Made by a program: the position numbers and the translations under genes. A DNA stretch of 64,000 bases from Thiobaca trueperi (GTDB lineage: Bacteria; Pseudomonadota; Gammaproteobacteria; Chromatiales; Chromatiaceae): positions 124,001 to 188,000 of the forward strand of contig NZ_SMAO01000006.1 of assembly GCF_004342175.1 (NCBI RefSeq), written 5' to 3'. The notes below the pieces were generated by a model, which was not told where the DNA came from, ran no database searches, and worked only from the letters and a program-made list of their open reading frames with translations. Shown piece by piece: positions 40,597 through 49,400 of this stretch. Positions within the stretch are counted from its first letter, which is position 1. Every line of letters begins with the position of its first letter.

Positions 40597-41673
40597 TCAG
40601 CCTCCCGAATCTGTTTGGTAGTCAGCGATCTCCGCCAGCGACCAGGCGCGCATGTCGTTTCCAGCATCCAGCGCCCGCTGCCAGGCAACGATGCGGGCGA
40701 GGGTTTCGGTCAGCGGCCAGCGGGGCGTCCAGCCTAAGCGTTGTCTGGCTTTGGCGCAATCCAGCCGAAGACTGTGCGCCTCATGGGGCTGCGGGGCATC
40801 GTCGCACTGCCAGTGACTGCCTTCGCCCCAGGCGGTGGTCAGGCGGTCGGCCAGCCACTGCACGGGGCGGCTGTCGCGGTCGTCAGGTCCGAAATTCCAG
40901 GCCTCGGCAAAGGCCGTTCCGGCAGTCAACAGCTTTTCGGCCAGCCGCAGATAGCCTGACAGCGGCTCCAGCACATGCTGCCAGGGACGGATCGCCTGCG
41001 GATGACGGATGATCGCCGGGCGGCCCGCCGCGAGGGCGCGCAGCAGATCGGGAATCAGCCGATCTTCGGCCCAGTCGCCGCCGCCGATGACATTGCCGGC
41101 GCGGACGCTGGCCAGGGCGACGCCGTGCCCGGCATGGTCCGCCGGATTGAAATAGGAATCGCGCCAGGCGCGGGTGATGAGTTCGGCGCAGCCTTTACTG
41201 CTGCTGTAGGGGTCATGGCCGCCCATGGGGTCATTCTCGCGGTAGCCCCACACCCATTCGCGGTTGTCATAGCACTTGTCGCTGGTGACGTTGACCACGG
41301 CGCGGACGCTGGTCGTCTGGCGCACGGCCTCCAGCAGATGCACCGTGCCCATGACGTTGGTGGCGAAGGTGCCGACCGGATCCGCGTAAGAGGCCCGCAC
41401 CAGCGGTTGCGCCGCCAGATGGAAGACCATCTCCGGGCGATGGGCGGCGAGTGCGGCAGCGAGCCGGTCAGGGTCGCGGATGTCGGCGATGGTCGAGGTC
41501 ATGTGCTCGCCGATGGCGGCGAGTTCGAACAGACTCGGACGGGTGGGAGGCGCCAGGGCATATCCGGCCAGATCGGCCCCCAGCGATTGCAGCCACAGCG
41601 ACAGCCAGCCGCCCTTGAAACCGGTATGCCCGGTGATGAAAACGCGCCGACCGGACCAGAACGATACGTTCAT
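40597..41673 (-). CDS. rfbG: CDP-glucose 4,6-dehydratase
   Basis: 358 aa extended [14 protein letters not shown] at residues about 13-23 (G-H-T-G-F-K-G is typical of RfbG), the catalytic Y-S-S-S-K-G near 157, and T-S-D-K-C-Y-D-N. Reaction: CDP-glucose to CDP-4-keto-6-deoxyglucose, the entry step of 3,6-dideoxyhexose pathways. The start overlaps the rfbF stop by 4 bp. The product feeds the RfbH half of the downstream fusion. Confidence 0.95.
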   Translation of the reverse strand: MNVSFWSGRRVFITGHTGFKGGWLSLWLQSLGADLAGYALAPPTRPSLFELAAIGEHMTSTIADIRDPDRLAAALAAHRPEMVFHLAAQPLVRASYADPVGTFATNVMGTVHLLEAVRQTTSVRAVVNVTSDKCYDNREWVWGYRENDPMGGHDPYSSSKGCAELITRAWRDSYFNPADHAGHGVALASVRAGNVIGGGDWAEDRLIPDLLRALAAGRPAIIRHPQAIRPWQHVLEPLSGYLRLAEKLLTAGTAFAEAWNFGPDDRDSRPVQWLADRLTTAWGEGSHWQCDDAPQPHEAHSLRLDCAKARQRLGWTPRWPLTETLARIVAWQRALDAGNDMRAWSLAEIADYQTDSGG

Positions 41674-42443
41674 GACCAGATCTTCCAGGGTGCGCGACCA
41701 GTCGCCCAGAGGTCTTCGAGCAGGTTCTTTTCGCGCAGCGTATCCATGGGTTGCCAGAAACCGCGATGATGCCAGGCGGTGAGCTGACCGCCACGGGCGA
41801 GCGTTTCGATCGGACCCGCTTCAAAGGCGCAATGATCGCCATCGATCAGATCGAGCACGGCTGGTTTCAGCACGAAGAAGCCGCCGTTGATCAGACCGCC
41901 ATCGCCGTGCGGCTTTTCCTTGAATGACACGACGCGATCCGCCGTCAGCTCAATGGCGCCGAAGCGGCCTGGTGGCGTGACGGCGGTCACGGTGGCCAGA
42001 ACCCGCTGCTCGCGATGGTAGGCGATGCTCGCGCCGATATCGATGTCACCGACACCATCCCCGTAGGTGAAGCAGAAATCCTCGTCGTGCTCGACATAGC
42101 GACGCACGCGCCCCAGACGGCCTCCGGTCTGCGTCGCCTCGCCGGTATCGACCAGCGTCACCCGCCAGGGCTCGGCGTGGTGTTCGTGGACTTCCATGCG
42201 ATTGCAGGCCATGTCGAAGGTCACGTCCGACATGTGCAGGAAGTAGTTGGCGAAATATTCTTTGATGACATAGCCGCGATAGCCGAGACAGATCACGAAA
42301 TCATTGATGCCGTGCGCGGAATAGATCTTCATCACATGCCAGAGGATCGGGCGCCCGCCGATCTCCACCATGGGTTTCGGCTTGAGCTGGGTTTCCTCAC
42401 TGAGTCGGGTGCCGAGTCCGCCGGCCAGGATGACGGCTTTCAT
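41670..42443 (-). CDS. rfbF: Glucose-1-phosphate cytidylyltransferase
   Basis: 257 aa, the standard length. The N-terminus has [14 protein letters not shown] (NTP-binding loop) and [14 protein letters not shown], typical of Rfb[10 protein letters not shown] is the metal-binding loop near residue 130. Reaction: CTP + glucose-1-phosphate to CDP-glucose + PPi. First committed gene of the CDP-deoxysugar block, 18 bp downstream of the GT-C/TPR gene. Confidence 0.96.
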   Translation of the reverse strand: MKAVILAGGLGTRLSEETQLKPKPMVEIGGRPILWHVMKIYSAHGINDFVICLGYRGYVIKEYFANYFLHMSDVTFDMACNRMEVHEHHAEPWRVTLVDTGEATQTGGRLGRVRRYVEHDEDFCFTYGDGVGDIDIGASIAYHREQRVLATVTAVTPPGRFGAIELTADRVVSFKEKPHGDGGLINGGFFVLKPAVLDLIDGDHCAFEAGPIETLARGGQLTAWHHRGFWQPMDTLREKNLLEDLWATGRAPWKIWS

Positions 42444-42461
42444 TTTTGGCTTTTCTGCTCG

Positions 42462-44399
42462 CTATGGTTTTGTGCGTTCGAGTTCGGTTTTCCAGTGGGC
42501 GCAGACATCTTTTGGTGCCGTGGGCAAAGCACAAACCTGGCTAAGCACCTGGGCGCGTCTTGACTGTGCATCCTCTTTCGCATCGGGAATGAAATAAGCA
42601 ACAGCTTGCGCAAAAGCGGCTTCAGCGTCTTCCCATCGGTCAAGCCCGTATAGCGAAAGGGCTTTTAGCAGCCATCCGCTGGGATAAGTTGGTGCATATA
42701 GCAACACTGTACGAGCGTCAGAAAAGGCCTCGTTAAATTTGCCGAGCATTAAATGAGCTGTAGCGAAGTCAGTATAAATAGAGCGATAGAAGAATGCGGC
42801 GTCAAAACCGCTTATGGATTCAATGTCAAGCTCGGAAATCCCCATCGATTGAATGAATTGATGGGGTGGTGTCGGACTCATCTTTAAGGTGTCGTGAAAC
42901 AGCGTCAGCGCTTTCTCAGGTTCGTTTATTTTCAGGTGGTACTCGCCTTTCAGTAATTTTGCGATTGCACGCTGACGCTCCGGTGTTTTTTCATGGTTGT
43001 TTTCATAAAACTCATCAACCCTTTTCAAGATCAAATCTGCTCTTGGAATGTCGTTGAAGCGCAGGGCGGACGCGGCATAGTTATTTTGAATGGCGGGCAC
43101 ATTCGGGTTCCGGGAATCGGCCCATGCCCAGAGGCTTAGCTCGTTATTCCATAATGGAATGGTCACCCTGATATTGGCGATGGCGGAGATGATGATCAGT
43201 GCCGCCAGCATGCCTGCCAGGATAGGCAGGCTGCGATGCATGGAAGGCGATAATTGAATGGATTGCAGTTGCAGCGTTGCAGCACTTAAGGCGAGAAAAA
43301 CCAGTGGCAGTGTCAGGAAGCGTTCATGGCCGATACTGCCGCCGATGGGTATCGGCAGAATATTGAGGACAGGCAGCAGCGCGATGCCCCAGCCGGCCAG
43401 CAGAACGGCTGACCAGCGACGGCTCTTGATCAGCAATGCGAGTGCAAGGAGACCGACGGTAAGAGACGCGATGCCGAGCCAGCGCGCGCTGCGGCTCATG
43501 TCGATGACGTTGAATGGATGTTGCGGGTTGATATCAGTGAAAGGCCACAGACTCATCTTGATGTAAAAGAGCAGTGTTTGGCCGACAAAACCAGCGTGGT
43601 GCCAAACATCCTCGAACCCTGCGTTGACGCCCTGATCGCGACTGGTGATTTGCCCGAGAAGAACATGCCGCAGTATCAATACCAGTACGGCGGTTGCGGC
43701 TAATAATGCATAAAGACGCCATTCTCGCGATTGGAAGAACGAGATCGTTAATGCGCTCCAGGATCTGCGGAAGCCTTGTTGCCCCAAATAGATCAATAGC
43801 AGCAGCACGGGCAATGTTGCCGCCATCTCTTTGCTGAGGGCGGCGAGCAAAAAGCAGATGCTGACCCACAAATCGCGGCGCCAGCCATCAAACCCAAGAT
43901 AACCCCAGATGGCGAGCAATATAAAAAAAGTAACCAGCAGATCAAAGCGGCCAGAAATCCAGGTGACAGGCTCGATCAGTGCCGGGTGCAGGGAATAAAA
44001 CAAGGTCGCGAGCAGGACTCGCCAAGCCCTTGCCGTGAATTCTCCGTTCGCCGTTAAGCGGATCACGATCAGACCAACCAGCAGGGAGTTGGCAAGATGC
44101 AGGCCGATGTTTACAGCATGCGAAATGGCTGAATCGACCCCGGCCAGGCGAAATTCCAAGGCAAAGGAAGCCAGGGCAACGGGTCGAATGTAGGCTGTTC
44201 CTGGCAGAATTGGTTCAAATAAAGTCTGCCACAACAGATCGGGTATGCGGAGAGCCGGGTTGTTGGCAAATAATTGCCAATCGTCCCAGACATATTGGCC
44301 GTCGATGGCGGGCCAGTACGTCAGAGCGGCCAGGACGACGGCGAAGATGACCAGTGCGGGAAGCCAGCGATCAGGGTACATAAGTTGAATTGCCCGCAA
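42462..44399 (-). CDS. GT-C-type membrane protein with C-terminal TPR region (TMTC-like)
   Basis: 645 aa; the ATG at 44381 is an alternative. Residues 10-415 hold about ten TM helices. The first loop has V-W-D-D-W-Q (residues about 38-43), an acidic pair typical of GT-C transferases that use polyprenyl-linked sugars, and N-P-A-L-R-I-P. Residues about 430-640 are helical TPR-like repeats. The layout resembles TMTC/O-linked glycosyltransferase-type proteins. It lies directly downstream of the type IV pilin gene, a common place for pilin glycosyltransferases (TfpO/TfpW in Pseudomonas). Acceptor and sugar are inferred, not shown. Confidence 0.77.
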   Translation of the reverse strand: MRAIQLMYPDRWLPALVIFAVVLAALTYWPAIDGQYVWDDWQLFANNPALRIPDLLWQTLFEPILPGTAYIRPVALASFALEFRLAGVDSAISHAVNIGLHLANSLLVGLIVIRLTANGEFTARAWRVLLATLFYSLHPALIEPVTWISGRFDLLVTFFILLAIWGYLGFDGWRRDLWVSICFLLAALSKEMAATLPVLLLLIYLGQQGFRRSWSALTISFFQSREWRLYALLAATAVLVLILRHVLLGQITSRDQGVNAGFEDVWHHAGFVGQTLLFYIKMSLWPFTDINPQHPFNVIDMSRSARWLGIASLTVGLLALALLIKSRRWSAVLLAGWGIALLPVLNILPIPIGGSIGHERFLTLPLVFLALSAATLQLQSIQLSPSMHRSLPILAGMLAALIIISAIANIRVTIPLWNNELSLWAWADSRNPNVPAIQNNYAASALRFNDIPRADLILKRVDEFYENNHEKTPERQRAIAKLLKGEYHLKINEPEKALTLFHDTLKMSPTPPHQFIQSMGISELDIESISGFDAAFFYRSIYTDFATAHLMLGKFNEAFSDARTVLLYAPTYPSGWLLKALSLYGLDRWEDAEAAFAQAVAYFIPDAKEDAQSRRAQVLSQVCALPTAPKDVCAHWKTELERTKP

Positions 44400-44404
44400 C
44401 TATG

Positions 44405-44439
44405 AAACAAAAACCACAAACGCCCCAGTCAGTGGGGCG
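44405..44439 (-). terminator. Rho-independent terminator after the pilin gene
   Basis: CGCCCCA/TGGGGCG stem with a GTCAG loop (44421-44439). On the minus strand it is followed by a T-rich run (TTTGTGGTTTTTGTTT). It lies 107 bp after the pilin stop and just 22 bp before the GT-C gene start, so read-through may supply the glycan operon at a lower level than pilin. Confidence 0.8.
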
Positions 44440-44545
44440 CTTGTAGGTGCACACGATGGTGTTTCGGGTTTGAGAATCAGAGCATTTTCAACGCTCAAAA
44501 GCGCACCATCTGCCTCTGGTCGTAACCCGACCCACAACGCTCGTA

Positions 44546-44977
44546 TTAGCGGCAGTTCGCTGGAACGTACTTCGCCTTTGTGGCATCAGAAACCTTGCAC
44601 GTCCATGTCATCTTGTCTGCGGTCAGGTTGGGCGTGTCTGCCACAAAGACCGGATCCGGGCTCAGAGTCAGGACTACGGCGCCAGCCTTGTCGGATGTGG
44701 AAATAGTGATGACACCGGTGGAAGCATCGACCGATACAGCAGAAAGATTTTCAGTCGTGCCTGGAGGGGTCCATCCCAAATCAGCCGACACCGTGCCTGA
44801 ATAGGCATTTTCGGCGACTGTTGCCTTTGCTGCGGAGCCGAGCGACAGACCTTCAGTCACACGGGCACGGATGAGGTAATCCTGATAAGCAGGAATCGCA
44901 ATCGCCGCCAAAATACCAATGATCGCGACCACGATCATGAGTTCGATCAAGGTAAAGCCCTGTTGATGCTTTTTCAT
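44546..44977 (-). CDS. pilA: Type IV pilin (major pilin-like)
   Basis: 143 aa. The prepilin leader M-K-K-H-Q-Q-G is cut before Phe ([17 protein letters not shown]), with the key Glu5 and a hydrophobic helix of about 25 residues. The C-terminus has a Cys pair (W-T-C-K-V and A-N-C-R) forming the usual disulfide loop. GGAGAG precedes the ATG at 44977. The mature chain is rich in Thr/Ser, so O-glycosylation is possible. Exported by PilD/PilB machinery not present in this window. A sigma-54-type promoter candidate lies about 100 bp upstream. Confidence 0.95.
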   Translation of the reverse strand: MKKHQQGFTLIELMIVVAIIGILAAIAIPAYQDYLIRARVTEGLSLGSAAKATVAENAYSGTVSADLGWTPPGTTENLSAVSVDASTGVITISTSDKAGAVVLTLSPDPVFVADTPNLTADKMTWTCKVSDATKAKYVPANCR

Positions 44978-45076
44978 AACGCTCTCCGCAATGGATGAAA
45001 CTTTAACTGTTGAGGGAGACTGGGTGGCGGTCTGATACGGCTTACTGCGCTGTCGAAGTCCCCCGAGCGGGCTAAG

Positions 45077-45091
45077 GCAGCGAGCATGCCA
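45077..45091 (-). promoter_or_regulatory. Candidate sigma-54 (-24/-12) promoter of the pilin gene
   Basis: On the minus strand the sequence reads TGGCATGCTCGCTGC, with GG and GC exactly 12 bases apart as in TGGCAC-N5-TTGC. It would place the start site near 45066, leaving a leader of about 90 nt. Pilin genes in related bacteria are PilSR/sigma-54 controlled. The rest of 44978-45354 holds the TGTGCCA repeats but no gene. Confidence 0.5.
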
Positions 45092-45201
45092 ATCTTCAGG
45101 ATGTAACCCGCGACACCCATGAAGCCTCGCAGTTGCTGGATAGGCCGCACTCGCCGCCCGCCACGGGTCTGTTGAGTCAGATCCGATGTCACACCTCCCC
45201 T

Positions 45202-45269
45202 TGTGCCAACCGGGATGATGGCACACCCACTCCCGTGCCAACTGAGGCGATGGCACACCCCCTGTGCCA
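45202..45269. repeat. Cluster of alternating TGTGCCA / TGGCACA motifs
   Basis: Five heptamer (or near-heptamer) sites at 45202, 45219, 45235, 45251 and 45263 alternate in orientation with a period of about 32 bp per pair, so they can form three stacked hairpins. They sit between the pilin promoter and the Sel1-repeat gene, so they may be operator sites for either side. No known regulator is claimed. Confidence 0.55.
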
Positions 45270-45354
45270 TGCGGGCGGTTCATTGACGTCTGGTGTTGGG
45301 ATAGACTCGCTGGTCTGATGGGTTTGACCTTTCTGATTCAGCGAGAGTAACGAG

Positions 45355-45924
45355 ATGCCTTCGATTCGCCTGAGCACCGCGATCACGATCACTGGATTGA
45401 GTCGGCGCACCCTGTGGCGCCGCATCAACGAAGGCGGTGTCTCCACCCTCGGCACACACGAACCGGGGGAAGAAACGCGCTTGAATCTGGATGATGTGCT
45501 GCCGTTGTCCTCGCTGCCGCTGGAACCGGAGGATCGCGCCATCCTTGTTGCCGCTGATCGGGGCGATGCGGTGGCCCAATGCGATCTTGCCATCCTGCTG
45601 CTCAATGCCGACCGACCGGCTGCGGCGATTCCCTGGTTCACGCTGTCCGCGCGACAGTTTTATGCGGATGCGATGTGCTTTCTGGGGCGGTGTTATCTGT
45701 CCGGCGAGGGGATCAGCCGCGATGTCGATACCGGGCTGATGTGGCTGAGTCAGGCGGCGGCGAAAGGGCATCCGCTCGCGGAGGATCTGATGGCGTTTTT
45801 GCTCAGTCCGGCGGGACGTCAACGGCGGGCAGCGGGAGATCCGCCCGCCCTGGATGCGGCGCTGAATGACATCGAGCGCCGGATGTTGTTGGCGGCTTTG
45901 GCAGAGACGGCTGATCCGGCGTGA
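45355..45924 (+). CDS. Sel1/TPR-repeat protein with helix-turn-helix-like N-terminus
   Basis: 189 aa. Residues 1-35 (T-A-I-T-I-T-G-L-S-R-R-T-L-W-R-R-I) look like a MerR/excisionase-type helix that picks DNA. Residues 65-145 hold Sel1-like repeats: A-D-R-G-D-A-V-A-Q-C-D-L-A and Y-A-D-A-M-C-F-L-G-R-C-Y-L-S-G-E-G-I, then A-K-G-H-P-L-A. Sel1 repeats mediate protein binding. The start follows GCGAGAG by few bases. Broken pieces of the same N-terminal motif occur at 45978 and 46442, so this was once a small gene family here. Function unknown. Confidence 0.7.
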   Translation: MPSIRLSTAITITGLSRRTLWRRINEGGVSTLGTHEPGEETRLNLDDVLPLSSLPLEPEDRAILVAADRGDAVAQCDLAILLLNADRPAAAIPWFTLSARQFYADAMCFLGRCYLSGEGISRDVDTGLMWLSQAAAKGHPLAEDLMAFLLSPAGRQRRAAGDPPALDAALNDIERRMLLAALAETADPA

Positions 45925-45977
45925 GGCGGGAGGTTGAGCCATGGGTGGTGCCCCAATCATATGATGGCGATCAACCC

Positions 45978-46043
45978 CTGACCAAACGCACCCTCTGGCG
46001 TTATATCGACAGCGGACGGCTCGCCGCCAGCCGCTCAACGCTC
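45978..46043 (+). pseudogene. Fragment related to the N-terminus of the Sel1-repeat protein
   Basis: Reads L-T-K-R-T-L-W-R-Y-I-D-S-G-R-L-A-A-S-R-S, similar to L-S-R-R-T-L-W-R-R-I in the gene just upstream. The frame has an ATG only in a poorly matching context and runs into the next gene. I treat it as a remnant, though it could also be an N-terminal extension of the regulator at 46089. Confidence 0.45.
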
Positions 46044-46088
46044 CGAGCCAGACAGTGTATTCCGGGCAGATGTAGCGAGGTGGAGGCG

Positions 46089-46433
46089 ATGAAAGCGATT
46101 ATCGATATTGCGCATGCAGGCCAAGTGTTCGATGCGGCTTTGGCCGATCTGGCAGCCGGCGGCAATGCCGACTATGTTCTGAGCTTCGAATCCGCACACA
46201 CGCTATTTTCCGACATCACCCCGGCACGCCTGGACCTGCTCGATGCCTTGGCCCGTCTCGGACCATGCGGCCTTGTCACGCTAGCCAAGGCAACAGGGCG
46301 CCATGAGGCCGATGTGCTGACCGATAGCCGACGCTTGATCGAGCTTGGTTTGATCGAGCGCGGAGATGACGACAGGATTAAGGTGCCGTTCGAGATGCTG
46401 GAAATTCGCATGACATTGGCGAAAGCCGCTTAA
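46089..46433 (+). CDS. Small winged-helix (MarR-like) DNA-binding protein
   Basis: 114 aa from the ATG at 46089 (GAGGTGGAGG just upstream); a longer frame to 45921 includes the remnant described separately. Residues 30-100 read as wHTH: R-L-D-L-L-D-A-L-A-R-L-G-P-C-G-L, then A-K-A-T-G-R-H-E-A-D-V-L-T-D-S-R-R-L-I-E-L-G-L-I-E-R-G. Similar short proteins act as antitoxins or autoregulators; no toxin partner (HipA or RelE-type) follows. Target unknown. Confidence 0.7.
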   Translation: MKAIIDIAHAGQVFDAALADLAAGGNADYVLSFESAHTLFSDITPARLDLLDALARLGPCGLVTLAKATGRHEADVLTDSRRLIELGLIERGDDDRIKVPFEMLEIRMTLAKAA

Positions 46434-46441
46434 AGTTGTCG

Positions 46442-46499
46442 ATGCATCTGATCAGCCTCTGCACCGCCGTCGCCCTCACCGGCCTGACCAAACGTACCC
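46442..46499 (+). pseudogene. Second fragment related to the Sel1-repeat protein N-terminus
   Basis: Reads M-H-L-I-S-L-C-T-A-V-A-L-T-G-L-T-K-R-T-L and then loses similarity exactly where the convergent acyltransferase gene ends. The bases CTGACCAAACG-ACCCT are shared with 45978-45994. Together the two pieces would rebuild one N-terminus, suggesting that a paralogue was broken when the regulator gene arrived. Confidence 0.45.
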
Positions 46500-49400
46500 T
46501 ATCCCCCCACCGCCAGCCGCCGCACCGCCCCAAAATCAGTCTTGCCGCTACCCAGCTTGGGAATCGCCTCAACCCGCATCACCTGCGCCGGGATGCTCAG
46601 TGGATTGACGCCGATCTCCAGCAGACGTCGGCGCAGCAGGTCGGTGTCAATGTCTTCGGCGGTCAGCAGCAGGATGCGCTCGCCCTTGCGCTCGTCGGGC
46701 AGATTGACCGCCGCGACCTCCAGTTCGGGCATCCCGAGCGCCCGTCTGACCTGTTCCTCGACCGCGCTCAGGCTGATCATCTCGCCGCCGAGCTTGGCGA
46801 AGCGCGAATAGCGATCGACGATGGTGAGGAATCCGTCGGCGTCCAGATGGCCCTTGTCGCCGGTTTTGTACCAGCGTTGGCCGTCCAGTTCGACGACGGC
46901 CTCCTGGGTCTTCTCCGGATCCTTCAGATAACCCTTCATGACCTGCACGCCGCCGATCAGGATCAGGCCGTCCTCGCCCACCGGCAGCGCCTCCAGGGTC
47001 GCCGGATCGACGATGCGGAAGCTGGTGCCGGGCAGCGGCATGCCGACGGTGCCGGGGCGCGAGCCGGTCTGGATCTTCCAGGTGTCGGTCTCCAGCGCAT
47101 CGGGGACGTTGACGCTCGCCACCGGCGTGGTCTCGGTCGCACCATAACCCTCGTAGATTGGCTTGTGGAACTTGAGCGCAAAGGCCTCGCGCACTTCCGG
47201 CCCCAATCTTTCGGCCCCGGCGACGACGATCCGCAGCGATTGCAGCATCAGCGGATGCACCCGTTTGTTGCGGGTGTAGAGCCGCAGGAAGGTCGAGGTG
47301 CTGCACAGCACGGTGGCGCGATAGCGGGCGACGGCCTTGGCGGTGCCCGGCGCGTCGGTCGGGTCGGGATGGCAGACCATGGGGATGCCTTCGAGCAGCG
47401 GCAGGAAGGTGGTCGCGGTCAGGCCGAAGGCATGAAAGAGCGGGAGATTGGCAAGGATGATGTCGTCCTGCTCGGTGTTGAGCACATCCGAGATCTGGCG
47501 CACGTTCGCCATGATGTTGCGATGGGTGAGTTCGATCCCCTTGGGTGTGCCCTCGCTGCCGCTGGAGAAGAGGATTGCCGCCGTGTCGTCCGCCTTGCTC
47601 GGGCGGGCGAAGAATGCGCGCAGCAGCGGTGCGGGCAGCAGACTGGCGACGCCGAGCATGGTCAGCGCACGCAGCGGGCCGATGCTGGCGCGCAGGCCTT
47701 CCATTGGGTGCAGGGTCACATCCGGCAGCGTGGCGTTGAGATCGATCCCGCGCTGTTCGAGCTTGCGCAGAAAGCGGTCGGCGGTGATGACATGGCGGAT
47801 GCCGGCTTTCTCGACGCCGGCCCGCAGTGACTCGGCGCTGGCGGTGTAGTTGAGGTTCACCACCGTCTTGCCGGCCATGAGCGCGGCCAGATTGGCGATG
47901 GCCCCGGCGCTGCTCGCGGGCAGCAGGATGCCGACAACCGGCTCCGGCGTCAGTCGCCGCACCTTGCCGGTAAACAGCAGCACCGCCGTGAGCAGACGCC
48001 GGTTGGTCAGGGTCGTGCCGATGGAGTCGATGACGGACACGCGCCCGAGGTCGCGTTTGACACTGGCGAGCCAGGCGTGGGGCAGGGTCGGCAGAGTCGC
48101 GACATGGCTGTGCCAGGAGGTCACCGAGAGTTCGATCACCGCCTGTTTGACCCGCTCGGCACTGGCGTCGCGCGGCAGTGGTGGACCGAAGGCGACGATC
48201 ACATCCTGCACACGCCCTTCGCCGCGATTGGCCTTGAGCTTGGCGCTGGCATAGGAGAAACGGCTGCCCCAGAGACCGCGCTGATAGAAGGGCAGGATGA
48301 CGCCCGATCCGGCCTCGCGCGCCGACAGCTCGAAGCCGCGCTTGAACTCGGAGAGCTGGCCGTTCTTGCTCAGGGTGCCTTCGGGGAAGATGCAGACCAC
48401 TTCGCCCGCCTCCAGCAGCCGGGCGACGGTCTTGATCGCCTCGCGGCTGCGTCCGCGCGAGATCGGGATCACGCCGAAGAAATCCAGAAAGCGGCGCAGA
48501 TACCAGCGTTCATAGATCCAGCGTTCCATGACGAAGCGCACCGGGCGCGGGCTTGCCAACTGCACCATCGCCCAATCGACCCAGCTCACATGATTACCGA
48601 GCAGCAGCACGCCGCCCTGCGCCGGCAGATTGTTGAGTCCGATGACATGCAGCCGGTAACGGGTCGCCATGACCCGCGCGATGAGAAAGCGCACCAGCGA
48701 TTGCGGCAGTTGATAGAGCGTGTAAAACGCGCCGAGCAGGGCAATCACACCGAGCGCGATCATCAGCGCCAGACTGCCGACCTCGACGAATGCCGCCGCC
48801 ACCGTGATTCCGAGGAAACTCAGCATCAGGATGTTCTGGACGAAATTGTTGGCCGCCAGCACGCGCCCCAGTCCGTCCTCGCCGGCATTGAACTGGATCA
48901 GCGCATTCAGCGGCACCAGAAAGAGTCCGGCCAGGAAACCGAGCGCCAGAAAGTTGAGCCCATGCGCCCAGGCCGAGCCGAGCCCCGGCAGGATGAAGAG
49001 CGCCGCCGCGATGCCGATGGCGCCGACCGGGATCAGCCCGGTCTCGATGTGATGACGCGAGACGCGCCCGGCGACGATGGAGCCGAGGATGATGCCGATC
49101 CCCGAGCAGGCCAGCATGCCCTGGATGACCACGGTGTTGTGTTCGCCCAGCGTTTCCTTGGCGAAGGCCGGAAAGACCGCCAGCATCACCTGCGAGATCG
49201 ACCAGAAGACCGACAGTCCCACGATCGACAGCCAGATGACCTGATTGTCCCAGGCGGCTTTGAGGTTCAGCCGCAGATAGCGCCCGCTGCGGTATTCGCG
49301 CCAGTCGAACGGCATGTCATTGCCGGGGGTGGTTTGCGGTAGACGGTAGGCCATGAAGACCTCCATCAATGAACAGCCCACCAGCACCCAGCCGAGCGGG

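Noticed and set aside
46436-49342. Long plus-strand open frames (up to 464 codons) opposite the LplT-Aas gene
   Set aside because: They are antisense frames of a high-GC gene; the translations are rich in Gln/Arg/Asp with no domain, and the minus-strand protein has three clear domains.
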